From contig NZ_AYYP01000010.1 in assembly GCF_001436215.1 (NCBI RefSeq), positions 1-64,000 of the forward strand: a DNA stretch of 64,000 nt, given 5' to 3'. The notes beneath the pieces are model-generated. The model worked only from the letters and a program-made list of their open reading frames with translations, had not been told where the DNA came from and did not search any database. Positions 44,340-52,779 of the stretch are shown one piece after another. The stretch is from Ligilactobacillus agilis DSM 20509. GTDB lineage: Bacteria; Bacillota; Bacilli; Lactobacillales; Lactobacillaceae. Position numbers and translations under genes: made by a program. Position 1 is the stretch's first letter. Each line of letters opens with the position of its first letter.

Positions 44340-45037
44340 ATCTAAGAAAACTTATTCTGACTGAAAATGCTTGTTATAAGGCAGGTAAAAAGATTACACC
44401 GAAAGGTATCATGGTTCATAGCACCGGTGCCAACAATCCTTATCTTCGTAGATATGTTGGGCCGGATGATGGTTTATTAGGTGTAAATCAGTACAATAAT
44501 CACTGGAATCAGGATAGGCCCGATGGAAAACAGGTTTGTGTCCATGCTTTCATTGGAAAACTTAAGGATGGTTCAATTGCTACCTATCAAACTCTACCAT
44601 GGGACCATCGAGGGTGGCATGCTGGAGGAAGTGCAAATGATACACATATTGGTTTTGAAATATGCGAGGATGGATTGACCGATGCCTCGTATTTTAATGC
44701 GGTTTATAAAGAAGCGGTAGAGCTTTGTGTTTATCTTTGCAAATTATACAATCTAACTGAAAAAGATATTATTGGCCATTATGAAGGCTATCAAAGAGGA
44801 ATCGCAAGTAATCATGGTGATCCGAAAAACTGGTTTCCTAAGCATGGAAAGAGCATGGATACATTTCGTGCAGATGTAAAAAGCCTCTTAAGTGAAGGAG
44901 CTAAATCTGGAGAAACAGAGAAAAAGAAATACTACCGCGTTCAAATCGGTGCTTATTCCGTAAAAGCCAATGCAGAGGCCCAGCTTGCCAAAGCGAAAAA
45001 GGCTGGCTTTACGGATGCGTTTATAAAGTATGATTAA
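44336..45037 (+). CDS. N-acetylmuramoyl-L-alanine amidase endolysin with SPOR-like tail
   Basis: A 233-residue endolysin. The amidase-2 domain has zinc ligands in GIMVHSTGANN, DHRGWHAGGSANDTHIGFE and ASNHGDPKNWF. After a charged linker, the last 35 residues (YYRVQIGAYSVKANAEAQLA) resemble a SPOR peptidoglycan-binding module. It starts at TTG overlapping the holin stop, so holin and endolysin are coupled. Confidence 0.93.
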   Translation: MNLRKLILTENACYKAGKKITPKGIMVHSTGANNPYLRRYVGPDDGLLGVNQYNNHWNQDRPDGKQVCVHAFIGKLKDGSIATYQTLPWDHRGWHAGGSANDTHIGFEICEDGLTDASYFNAVYKEAVELCVYLCKLYNLTEKDIIGHYEGYQRGIASNHGDPKNWFPKHGKSMDTFRADVKSLLSEGAKSGETEKKKYYRVQIGAYSVKANAEAQLAKAKKAGFTDAFIKYD

Positions 45038-45049
45038 CACTTTTACCTA

Positions 45050-45090
45050 TGACCTGAGGAGTGTAATAGCTCTTCGGGTCATTTTTTTTT
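45050..45090 (+). terminator. Strong terminator behind the lysis genes
   Basis: GACCTGAGGAG (45051-45061) pairs with CTCTTCGGGTC (45070-45080), followed by an A and nine T residues. It ends the late transcript. Confidence 0.88.
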
Positions 45091-45096
45091 GACCTT

Positions 45097-45172
45097 TAGG
45101 GGTTCGAATCATTAGGGATTTTTGCATATAGGTGCAGGGGTCTACCTGTAGAAATGGAGGTTACCTATATGC
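45097..45172 (+). promoter_or_regulatory. Structured leader element, copy 3, sequestering a start codon
   Basis: GGGGTTCGAATC and ATTTTTGCATATAGGTGCAGGGG align with the parts of copies 1 and 2. GCATATAGGT (45124-45133) is perfectly complementary to ACCTATATGC (45163-45172), and the second arm contains ATG 45169 of the next gene, while GGAGG lies in the loop. The hairpin could hold back translation until it is opened. Confidence 0.6.
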
Positions 45173-45399
45173 AGATTACTAAAATTACAGATAAACAGGA
45201 TCTACTATTAAATCCAAAAAGGAAATATCTAAGTGCCGAGGCTCTTCAAAGAGAATTTGATTATTATAGGGCGGAAAAGCTATTACATCAAATGCTTGAT
45301 AAGGGTCTTATTTCAAAGGAAGAGTTCAACAAAATTATGCTATTAAACCGCGAAACTTTCTCACCTATGTTAGCACAGATAATGCCCGATATTCCTTGA
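45169..45399 (+). CDS. SHOCT-domain small protein
   Basis: A 76-residue protein ending in a SHOCT-like helix pair (REFDYYRAEKLLHQMLDKG, then LISKEEFNKIM). SHOCT proteins are common just before recombinase genes in mobile elements of Firmicutes. ATG 45169 is preceded by GGAGG; an ATG at 45154 would include that site. The function is unknown; it may influence integration or excision. Confidence 0.7.
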   Translation: MQITKITDKQDLLLNPKRKYLSAEALQREFDYYRAEKLLHQMLDKGLISKEEFNKIMLLNRETFSPMLAQIMPDIP

Positions 45400-45451
45400 T
45401 ATACTGGGCGTTCAGAGGTAATATGTGACCTACCAAAAAGGAGGTGAGTCG

Positions 45452-47011
45452 ATGAAAAAGATAACAAAAATAGACGGGAATAAGGGTACATCAATTATCA
45501 AGCCAAAATTACGAGTAGCTGCTTATTGTCGTGTTTCTACGGACAGTGATGAACAGTTAGTGAGCCTAGAAGCACAAAAATCCCATTATGAGACTTACAT
45601 AAAGGCAAACCCAGAATGGGAATATGTTGGCTTGTATTATGATGAGGGGATCAGTGGGACTAAAAAAGAAAACCGGTCAGAACTTCTTAGAATGCTATCA
45701 GATTGCGAAAGCAAGAAGATTGACTTAATTATTACAAAGTCCATTAGTAGGTTTGCAAGAAACACAACGGATTGTTTAGAGATGGTTCGTAAACTGTTGG
45801 ACCTGGGTATTTACATCTATTTTGAGAAAGAGAATATCAATACCCAATCAATGGAAAGTGAGTTGATGCTTTCTATATTAAGTGGACTTGCAGAAAGCGA
45901 GTCCATTTCCATTTCGGAAAACAACAAATGGGCAGTTCAAAGGAGATTTCAAAACGGAACTTTTAAGATTTCATACCCACCATTTGGTTATGACAACATT
46001 GATGGTCAAATGGTGGTAAACCCTGAGCAGGCAGAAATCGTGAAGTATATTTTCGCAGAAGTATTATCGGGCAAAGGTACACAGAAAGTTGCAGATGATC
46101 TTAATCAAATGGGTATACCTACTAAAAGAGGTGCTCGTTGGACTGCTACTACAATTCGAGGGATATTAAAAAATGAGAAATATACTGGGGATGCTATACT
46201 GCAAAAAACTTATACAGATTCCCGATTTAATAAGCGCACCAATTATGGTGAGAAAAATAAATATTTAATAGAAAATCACCATGAGGCAATTATCAGCCAT
46301 GAAGTATTTGAAGCAGTAGAAGCTGCCTTAAATCAAAGGGCAAAAGAAAAGGGCATAGAAAAGCGTAACAATAAATACCAAAACCGGTATTCTTTCTCTG
46401 GAAAAATTATTTGCTCGGAATGTGGTAGTACCTTTAAAAGGCGAATTCATTCATCTGGTGCAAGAAAATACGTAGCCTGGTGTTGTAGCAAACACTTAAA
46501 GCAGATAACAGAATGTTCCATGCAGTTTATTCGAGATGAGGATATAAAGAAGGCATTTGTTACGATGATGAATAAGCTGATTTTCGGCAGAAAACTTATT
46601 CTACAACCACTATTAGAGGCTTTACGTGGAATGAACAAGTCTGATAACCTTTCAAGAATTCAGGAATTAGAGAAGCAAATTGAAAAAAACGCGGAACAGA
46701 GAGAACTGCTTGTAAAGCTTATGGCGAAGGGATATCTAGAACCTGCCCTTTTTAATCGAGAAAACAATGAACTGCAAATGGAAGCAAACAACTATATGGA
46801 GCAAAAAGAAGCATTAATTCATGCCTTAAATGGAGAATTATCAAAGGTGCAGGAAGTCAGTAACTTAATAAAATTTACAAATAAGGCTGAAATGTTAAGT
46901 GACTTTAACGACCAACTTTTTAATGATTATGTTGAAAAAATAATTGTCTTCTCAAGAGTAGAGATAGGTTTCATTTTAAAATGCGGAATCACACTAAGGG
47001 AAAGGATGTGA
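45452..47011 (+). CDS. Large serine recombinase A
   Basis: A 519-residue site-specific recombinase. The resolvase domain begins [16 protein letters not shown], with the catalytic serine in RVS, then DEGISGTKKENR and [12 protein letters not shown]. The recombinase domain has PPFGYDNIDGQM and RGILKNEKYTGDAILQK, the zinc ribbon CSECGSTFKRR, and a coiled coil near 410-480. Start ATG 45452 follows AAAAAGGAGGTGA. It and recombinase B probably integrate and excise the phage; which one suffices is not known. Confidence 0.9.
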   Translation: MKKITKIDGNKGTSIIKPKLRVAAYCRVSTDSDEQLVSLEAQKSHYETYIKANPEWEYVGLYYDEGISGTKKENRSELLRMLSDCESKKIDLIITKSISRFARNTTDCLEMVRKLLDLGIYIYFEKENINTQSMESELMLSILSGLAESESISISENNKWAVQRRFQNGTFKISYPPFGYDNIDGQMVVNPEQAEIVKYIFAEVLSGKGTQKVADDLNQMGIPTKRGARWTATTIRGILKNEKYTGDAILQKTYTDSRFNKRTNYGEKNKYLIENHHEAIISHEVFEAVEAALNQRAKEKGIEKRNNKYQNRYSFSGKIICSECGSTFKRRIHSSGARKYVAWCCSKHLKQITECSMQFIRDEDIKKAFVTMMNKLIFGRKLILQPLLEALRGMNKSDNLSRIQELEKQIEKNAEQRELLVKLMAKGYLEPALFNRENNELQMEANNYMEQKEALIHALNGELSKVQEVSNLIKFTNKAEMLSDFNDQLFNDYVEKIIVFSRVEIGFILKCGITLRERM

Positions 47012-47016
47012 GAAAA

Positions 47017-47433
47017 GTGGCACATACGCCTTACGGCTATAGGATAGAGAATGGTAGAGCAGTTATCGATGAAGAAAAAGCTGAAAAGGTTAGGAGTTTG
47101 TATAGGGGATACTTATCAGGCCTTTCTTTATCGGTCGCAGCAAAGACTGCTGGAATAGATGCTTATCATGGAACTGCTGGAAGGATGCTAAGAAACGAAC
47201 GTTATCTTGGTGATGATTATTACCCTGCCATCATTGATAAAGAGACCTACGAAAAAGCAGAAGCAGAGAGGGTAAAGAGAGCGAAAAAGCTAGGTAGAAT
47301 CTTTGAACCCAAGAAAGAAGACAAACCTACTATTTCTAAGAAGTTTACCATAGGACAAGTAATTCAGAAGTATACAAATCCTTTTACACAAGCGGAGTAT
47401 GTTTATAGCTTAATAGAAAGTGAGGGACAGTAA
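47017..47433 (+). CDS. Headless recombinase-domain protein between the two serine recombinases
   Basis: A protein of about 138 residues with the second (recombinase/DNA-binding) domain only: [19 protein letters not shown], then [18 protein letters not shown] and [18 protein letters not shown]. No resolvase catalytic domain and no zinc ribbon. The GTG at 47017 (or 47008) follows AAAGGATG. It overlaps recombinase A, so it is part of the same operon. It may bind att sites as an accessory factor or excision-directing protein; that is inference. Confidence 0.75.
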   Translation: MAHTPYGYRIENGRAVIDEEKAEKVRSLYRGYLSGLSLSVAAKTAGIDAYHGTAGRMLRNERYLGDDYYPAIIDKETYEKAEAERVKRAKKLGRIFEPKKEDKPTISKKFTIGQVIQKYTNPFTQAEYVYSLIESEGQ

Positions 47434-47434
47434 G

Positions 47435-49000
47435 ATGGCAGTTAGTAAAAATGTAATGATTATACCTGCAATAAAACGCATGGGCAACAATCGAAAAGAA
47501 GATGAAACACCAAAACTTCGGGTTGCTGCTTATTGTCGAGTTTCTACCGACAGTGATGAACAAGCTAGTAGTTACGAAGTGCAGATTGAACATTATACTG
47601 AATTTATTAAGAAAAATTCAGAGTGGGAATTTGCAGGGATCTTTGCTGATGATGGTATCAGCGGTACAAATACAAAAAATCGTGATGAATTTAATCGAAT
47701 GATTGATGAGTGCATGGCTGGGAAAATTGATATGGTTATTACCAAATCAATAAGCCGATTTGCTAGAAATACCTTGGACTGTCTACAATACATCAGGAAA
47801 CTTAAAGATAAAAATGTAGCGGTATATTTTGAGAAAGAAAATATCAATACACTGGATGCCAAAGGTGAAATTATGCTTACCATTATGGCATCTTTGGCGC
47901 AACAAGAGAGCCAGTCATTAAGCCAGAATGTAAAGCTTGGCTATCAATACCGATACCAACAGGGAGAGGTAATGGTCAATTGTTCTAGGTTTTTAGGATA
48001 TACCAAAGATGAAAATAAGCGATTAGTAATTGTGCCGGAGGAAGCTGAAATAGTTAAAAGGATTTACCGAGAGTATCTTGAAGGCTCCAGTATGGATAAA
48101 ATCAAAAAAGGACTTGAAGCTGATGGCATACTTACAGGTGCGGGGAAAAAAAGGTGGCATACCAGTACTATAAGGAAAATATTAAGCAATGAAAAATACA
48201 TTGGTGATGCACTGCTCCAAAAAACTTATACGGTAGATTTTCTTACAAAAAAGAGGGTTGTGAATAACGGAATCGTACCTCAGTATTATGTAGAGAATAA
48301 CCATGAAGCCATTATCCCGCGTGAAATTTTCATGCAGGTACAAGAAGAGTTAGTTCGTAGAAGTAGAGGACATATAAGTACTAGCGGAAAGAAAAGAAAC
48401 TTTAGTTCAAATCATGTATTTTCACAAATTATCTTCTGTGGTGAGTGTGGCGAAATATACCGTAGAGTTCATTGGAATAACCGAGGTAAAAAATCAATTG
48501 TTTGGAGATGCGTCAGTAGACTTGAGAATACAGGGTTAACTTGTCATTCCCGAACCGTGCTGGAGGATATGATAGGCCTTGCTACGGTGGAGGCAATTAA
48601 TAAACTAATAGGGCAAAAGGATGGCTTTTTAACTATCTTAAAGGAAAATATAGAAACAGTGATAAGTGAAACGGACAATAATATTGTTTCCGAGATAGAT
48701 AAAAAGCTAGAGGAATTACAAAAAGACCTTTTGAGACTGGCCAATTCCAAAGAGGATTATAACGATATAGCTGATGAGATTTACAGGCTCAGAAAGGAAA
48801 GACATAAGGCTTTAGCAGAAGAAGCAGGCAAAAAAGGTTCCAAGCAAAGACTAGAAGAGATGGAAAAATTCCTAAATGAACAATCCACCCTCCTTGAGGA
48901 GTATGATGAGCAACTAGTAAGGAGACTTATAGAGAAAATAACGGTTTATGATGACAAACTAACTATTGAATTTAAATCTGGTGTAGAAGTAGATGTATAA
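47435..49000 (+). CDS. Large serine recombinase B
   Basis: A 521-residue serine recombinase with [62 protein letters not shown], zinc ribbon [22 protein letters not shown], and a C-terminal coiled coil (about 410-495). It is a paralogue of recombinase A, most alike in the first 150 residues. Start ATG 47435 directly follows the stop of the headless gene. A terminator follows 19 bases later. Confidence 0.9.
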   Translation: MAVSKNVMIIPAIKRMGNNRKEDETPKLRVAAYCRVSTDSDEQASSYEVQIEHYTEFIKKNSEWEFAGIFADDGISGTNTKNRDEFNRMIDECMAGKIDMVITKSISRFARNTLDCLQYIRKLKDKNVAVYFEKENINTLDAKGEIMLTIMASLAQQESQSLSQNVKLGYQYRYQQGEVMVNCSRFLGYTKDENKRLVIVPEEAEIVKRIYREYLEGSSMDKIKKGLEADGILTGAGKKRWHTSTIRKILSNEKYIGDALLQKTYTVDFLTKKRVVNNGIVPQYYVENNHEAIIPREIFMQVQEELVRRSRGHISTSGKKRNFSSNHVFSQIIFCGECGEIYRRVHWNNRGKKSIVWRCVSRLENTGLTCHSRTVLEDMIGLATVEAINKLIGQKDGFLTILKENIETVISETDNNIVSEIDKKLEELQKDLLRLANSKEDYNDIADEIYRLRKERHKALAEEAGKKGSKQRLEEMEKFLNEQSTLLEEYDEQLVRRLIEKITVYDDKLTIEFKSGVEVDV

Positions 49001-49018
49001 ACATAACCTTCATGAATG

Positions 49019-49060
49019 ACCACCATTCAGGAGATATATTCTCTTGATAGGTGGTTTTCT
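49019..49060 (+). terminator. Terminator behind the recombinase operon
   Basis: ACCACC (49019-49024) pairs with GGTGGT (49050-49055), with TCA/TGA and GGAGA/TCTC extending the stem, followed by TTTTCTTT. It isolates the right cargo from the recombinases. Confidence 0.75.
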
Positions 49061-49064
49061 TTCA

Positions 49065-49129
49065 TTGACTGGAATTGGTAAAAGGCATATAATCTTATTA
49101 ACAATGTTGTTGATATTGTTATTGATAAG
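49065..49129 (+). promoter_or_regulatory. Strong promoter with downstream palindrome, right cargo
   Basis: TTGACT (49065-49070) and TATAAT (49088-49093), 17 bases apart, form the best promoter match in the element. CTTAT...ATAAG (49094-49098 with 49125-49129), enclosing AACAAT/ATTGTT, forms a palindrome starting at the -10 box. The layout is the same as in front of the DUF1413 gene at 28268, although the sequence differs. Confidence 0.75.
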
Positions 49130-49140
49130 GAGATGACAAC

Positions 49141-49380
49141 ATGGGTGATGTTAATGAGTTACTAGAAGAAGCTATTAAGGAAACTGAAAACTTGAATGAA
49201 GGTGAAGTCTTTCTTGTTAAAGATCTGTTCAAGGGTTATGTATGGAATAGAATACCCAGAAAGGATCGACTTCTGCTTGGGACTTTATTTTTAAACTACG
49301 TAAATAAAATGGAAGGTAATATAAAGGCAATTGAAAAGACCTCATCTAACCAGCAGAGGTACGAAAAGGTTTGTAAATAA
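49141..49380 (+). CDS. DUF1413 family protein, first gene of the right cargo
   Basis: A 79-residue protein: NLNEGEVFLVKDLFKGYVWN, then RKDRLLLGTLFLNYV and YEKV at the end. It lacks the ribbon-helix-helix extension of the 28268 protein but has the same core. DUF1413 genes often follow integrase genes in mobile elements; the role is unknown. The AAGGAGATGAC ribosome site and a strong promoter make it the likely head of the cargo operon. Confidence 0.75.
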   Translation: MGDVNELLEEAIKETENLNEGEVFLVKDLFKGYVWNRIPRKDRLLLGTLFLNYVNKMEGNIKAIEKTSSNQQRYEKVCK

Positions 49381-49408
49381 TTTAACTATTCATGAGGGGG
49401 GGATCGTT

Positions 49409-50167
49409 TTGTCATTAATATGTAGGCTGTTTGGTCACAAGTGGAAAGATGGAGTTTGTAATCGCTGTAATAAGAAGAAAGCTGAGTATGATGATAAAGT
49501 TCAAGCAGCAATAAGCGGGAATAAAGAAATCTTGCAGACAGGTAGGACTTCTGTAGATCAATTAGAGCATGATTTGAAAAAAGCTATAGCCGATGAGAAA
49601 AAAAGTATAAATCCAAAGTTCCACAGAACAGAAAAGGAAGAAGAGTTGTCATTTAATTTCTCACAAAAATGGGCATCGGCAATCCAGAAATATGAGGATG
49701 CCATATATTCTGAGACAGCTAAAGTAGGTACGCTGGATTCTATAGATAAGAATATTGAGCAATGTCATAAAGCTATAGATGCTTTCGAAGCTTTTAGGAA
49801 TTACTGTTATAAAAAGAGTAAAGGCGGTCAAATCTATTTTGATGATATGTGGGAACACTGTCACAATTCTAAAGATCCTTGTTTTAGTTACATTCAAAGC
49901 ACTAAGGATTACCTTATAGAGCTTACAGAAAATTATGATACATACAAAATTCGTTTTGAGAAAGAGAGTCGGCTTGATACGATTTTATTGGATATTATTA
50001 GTAACGATAATGGTATTTCTCAACGCAAACTTTACCCGTTAATTCCAGAGGTACCACAAGCCACTATACGTAAGGCGGTAGATGGGCTTGCTAAAGATGG
50101 AAAGATTATTAAAGAAAAGAAAGGCAGTAGTTATACTTTAAGGCTTGCTGAGGGTGAGAAAAATTGA
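49409..50167 (+). CDS. Zinc-ribbon, helical and winged-helix protein of unknown function
   Basis: A 252-residue protein. It starts with a short zinc ribbon, CRLFGHKWKDGVCNRCNKKK, has a helical middle (about 60-185) and ends with a winged-helix-like domain (LDTILLDIISNDNGISQRKL, then EVPQATIRKAVDGLAKDGKI). It is thus probably a DNA- or RNA-binding protein. TTG 49409 is preferred: GAGGGGGGG lies upstream, and an in-frame start at 49331 would lie inside the DUF1413 gene. It overlaps the next gene by four bases. Confidence 0.65.
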   Translation: MSLICRLFGHKWKDGVCNRCNKKKAEYDDKVQAAISGNKEILQTGRTSVDQLEHDLKKAIADEKKSINPKFHRTEKEEELSFNFSQKWASAIQKYEDAIYSETAKVGTLDSIDKNIEQCHKAIDAFEAFRNYCYKKSKGGQIYFDDMWEHCHNSKDPCFSYIQSTKDYLIELTENYDTYKIRFEKESRLDTILLDIISNDNGISQRKLYPLIPEVPQATIRKAVDGLAKDGKIIKEKKGSSYTLRLAEGEKN

Positions 50168-51159
50168 AGAATAGAATCGGCAATTCACACATAGAAGCAC
50201 TAAGGAAGCAGTTCAAGAAATATTTAAATGATAACTATGAACATCTGAAAGATAAAAGTGTAATTTACAGTGATTCCTTTTATCCTTATCGCCATGACAT
50301 TGGCATGGATTTTTGGGATATATTTATTGACGATAATTCTTTAAGAAAAGCACGTGAACTATTAGAAATTAAGTTCAGCAATGAAAAATCCCACAAGAAC
50401 CCTAGAAGGAATTCTTATGGCTATATGCGTACATTCAAAATATTTAAGGAGTTTATCGACAATACCTATGGAAGTGTAGGCGGCTACATAGAATTTGCTA
50501 AGACAAATCAGCCTCCCAAGATTGAAAAAATGGTTATTGAAAAAGTTCCTAGAACCAAAAAAGCAAAAGACGCAAGACCTGATGTATTGCGGCCAAGTTG
50601 TGAGGAAGTGGATAGGTATTTATTAGCTTGGGAGCAATTAGAAAACTACGCATTACAGGAAAGTGCTTTAAACAAACTCTTTTACCAGACTTACCCTGAC
50701 AATAAAGATATAGATGATGTTCTTGTAAAAGTATCGGTCTTAAATGACTTTTACAGTACAAATATATTCTCACCATTTAAAGTAGCAAAGCACATCATCG
50801 ATTTAGATATTGATGAAAGACTGGCGGCGGGTGATATTACTTTAGTAAATGAAATAGCAAGAGTCGATATGGATAACGGTACGGTAAAAAATTTTTATTC
50901 CTTTGCAACAAAATATTGTAGCCATCATAAACCCCTGGACTTCCCTATCTATGACAGTTATGTAGATAGGCTTCTTCGTTATTTTCGGGATGTTGATGGG
51001 TTTTATAGTTTTAATAATCACGACATAAAGGACTATGTTAAATTCAAAAAAATATTGCTGGAATTCAGTAAGTTTTATAATCTTGAATCCTATAACCTAA
51101 AAGACATAGACAAATACCTATGGCAGCTTGGAAAAGAAAAGTTTCCGAAGAAGTATTAA
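50164..51159 (+). CDS. Uncharacterised cargo protein with HhH-glycosylase-like motif
   Basis: A 331-residue protein that I do not recognise with certainty. Around residues 240-270, VKNFYSFATKYCSHH followed by FPIYDSYVDRLL has the form of the K-x(n)-P-x-x-D segment in helix-hairpin-helix DNA glycosylases (OGG/AlkA type), where Lys and Asp are catalytic. The C-terminus (NLKDIDKYLWQLGKEKF) is a helix typical of the same predicted family. The N-terminal half (YRHDIGMDFWDIFIDD) has no known motif. It is coupled to the zinc-ribbon gene. Damage recognition or base removal in defence is only a hypothesis. Confidence 0.5.
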   Translation: MKNRIGNSHIEALRKQFKKYLNDNYEHLKDKSVIYSDSFYPYRHDIGMDFWDIFIDDNSLRKARELLEIKFSNEKSHKNPRRNSYGYMRTFKIFKEFIDNTYGSVGGYIEFAKTNQPPKIEKMVIEKVPRTKKAKDARPDVLRPSCEEVDRYLLAWEQLENYALQESALNKLFYQTYPDNKDIDDVLVKVSVLNDFYSTNIFSPFKVAKHIIDLDIDERLAAGDITLVNEIARVDMDNGTVKNFYSFATKYCSHHKPLDFPIYDSYVDRLLRYFRDVDGFYSFNNHDIKDYVKFKKILLEFSKFYNLESYNLKDIDKYLWQLGKEKFPKKY

Positions 51160-51183
51160 GTAGTTACGGAGGAGGTGTTCCAA

Positions 51184-51621
51184 TTGCAGATACAAAAAGT
51201 AAGAATTATTTCAAATAATATATGCTTCGGTCCAGAACCACTTCCTGATGACGAAGTAGAACAGCATTTGACCATATCTGCTAATGGTGGAATATGGTTT
51301 ACAGGATATAAATATGGAAATGGTTTTGGTCGGTTCGAGATTTCTAGAAAGCAACAGTTTAATATTGGGAAACCCGTAGTTAAGGAAATATTGGAGCTTT
51401 TCTCCCAGTATCTAGATAGCGATCAATTGACTTGCTATGCTACCGATATAGGAACTTGGGAAATGAAAATTACAGATACCAAAGGTGAGGTACATATTTT
51501 CAAAGGTTCACTTTGCGGTGGAGTGACTGTTGGAGATATTGATATAACAAGATTTTTAAGGAGATACTTGCCGATTAACCAATTATTTATATTTGATGGA
51601 TGCGAAGAGGAGGAAATATAA
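51184..51621 (+). CDS. Uncharacterised cargo protein
   Basis: A 145-residue protein with two beta-rich segments (HLTISANGGIWFTGYKYGNG, then IGTWEMKITDTKGEVHIFKG) and a C-terminal acidic tail (IFDGCEEEEI). The most useful feature is FGRFEISRKQQFNIG, a conserved-looking basic strand. GGAGGAGG eight bases before TTG 51184 decides the start over a GTG at 51175. The stop abuts the ATG of the next gene. Function unknown. Confidence 0.55.
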   Translation: MQIQKVRIISNNICFGPEPLPDDEVEQHLTISANGGIWFTGYKYGNGFGRFEISRKQQFNIGKPVVKEILELFSQYLDSDQLTCYATDIGTWEMKITDTKGEVHIFKGSLCGGVTVGDIDITRFLRRYLPINQLFIFDGCEEEEI

Positions 51622-51622
51622 A

Positions 51623-52765
51623 ATGAGCTTAAATCTTAAAGAGTTTCAAAAAGAATTGGCACATCAAAAAGTATATGACACATGGCAATATATTGATAGT
51701 TTAAGAGAGATGCTCTCTTATATGGAACTGTCATACCAACTGTTAGTAAATGTTCATAAAAACAGAGTGGATTCGTTAAAAACACAACAGTCAAAGATTT
51801 TACAACAGGCAATTGAAACCGGTTCGGCATCAGTAAAGGAAAGTGACTTGCATTGTACAGATCTAAAAATTGCAGGTTTAACTATTGATGATGGTATATT
51901 TTTAAGGAAAACCATAGTAGAGTTTTTTCACTATGCTAGAATGAGTATGGACATCATGTTTCAAATTATTAATGCTGCTTTGTTTGGCGATGAATCCTTT
52001 GATATTACGGATAGGCGGTTAATAGGAAAAGTAAACAGAAAGCTAGGCACTGTTGCATCATTTTCAAAGTTAAAGGTATTATTGGATGCGAATAAAATTA
52101 ATCCAACATTTTTATATTTGCAAGCTTTTGATAACTACATTAAGCATATAAAGACAATTCTTGTTACGATTAAGACCAGCTTTCTTTTAGGTTCTAAAGA
52201 TGAGTTCTTTATTAAAGATTTCGTATATGATGGTACACTTTATCCGATGGTGAATGCTTTGGATAAGGTTAAAGAAGTAAATGATTATGTTCAACAAACT
52301 GCAGAAGCTATTCTTACTGAGGTTAAGAATCAGTTGCCAAATTGTCTAAATAATAGTCAAAGAATTCAAAACATTACTTTTAAGCAGGTTATTAAAGAAA
52401 ATGCTCAATCTCATGCTGTTGAATATATATCATTTTTTATTGATGTTCAGAATGACATAAATGAGCTACCTAATGAAATAAAAGTATTACCGTTGTTAGT
52501 AAAACCAAATGATGAGATATATAGTTTTGATTTTAGAATTAAAAAGATTTTTATAAGGAAAAAAGGCAGCGAAGAAGATGGCATAGTGGGGTATGCAGAG
52601 CTAAAAAATGGATTAGAGACAAATGAGTTTTATAGAGTTTTTGAAGTTCATCCATGTGGTATTGAAGAATATCATAGGTATATTTTAAACTTCGCAAATG
52701 AATATCCCCGAGTGACATTAAATTATTATGCTATGGAAGGTACTATTATTATTTGCAAAGATTAG
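51623..52765 (+). CDS. Uncharacterised helical cargo protein ending at attR
   Basis: A 380-residue protein. Residues 1-170 are helical (EMLSYMELSYQLLVNVHKNR, LRKTIVEFFHYARMSMDIMF) and end in FLYLQAFDNYIKHIKTI, which recalls the N-Y-x-K-H face of some HEPN-like domains, but the arginine of the RNase motif is not present. The C-terminal 100 residues (IVGYAELKNGLETNEFYRVF, VHPCGIEEYHRYIL) form a separate beta domain. The ATG 51623 follows GAGGAGG. The TAG stop at 52763-52765 is immediately followed by attR. Confidence 0.55.
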   Translation: MSLNLKEFQKELAHQKVYDTWQYIDSLREMLSYMELSYQLLVNVHKNRVDSLKTQQSKILQQAIETGSASVKESDLHCTDLKIAGLTIDDGIFLRKTIVEFFHYARMSMDIMFQIINAALFGDESFDITDRRLIGKVNRKLGTVASFSKLKVLLDANKINPTFLYLQAFDNYIKHIKTILVTIKTSFLLGSKDEFFIKDFVYDGTLYPMVNALDKVKEVNDYVQQTAEAILTEVKNQLPNCLNNSQRIQNITFKQVIKENAQSHAVEYISFFIDVQNDINELPNEIKVLPLLVKPNDEIYSFDFRIKKIFIRKKGSEEDGIVGYAELKNGLETNEFYRVFEVHPCGIEEYHRYILNFANEYPRVTLNYYAMEGTIIICKD

Positions 52766-52779
52766 GTCGATATGTTCCC
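52766..52779 (+). other. attR: right prophage-chromosome junction
   Basis: GTCGATATGTTCCC, homologous to attL (1451-1464) and in the rlmD reading frame. The host sequence continues on the right with the native rlmD end. Together with attL it bounds an element of about 51.3 kb. Confidence 0.85.

Noticed and set aside
45099-45110. GGGGTTCGAATC looks like a tRNA T-arm
   Set aside because: No acceptor stem, anticodon arm or D-arm around it; the similar motif at 10009 and 14225 is part of a terminator hairpin.
45425-49000. Transposon (Tn-type) inserted in the phage
   Set aside because: No second boundary or resistance genes; the recombinases stand at the expected place of a phage integration module and att sites bound the whole element.
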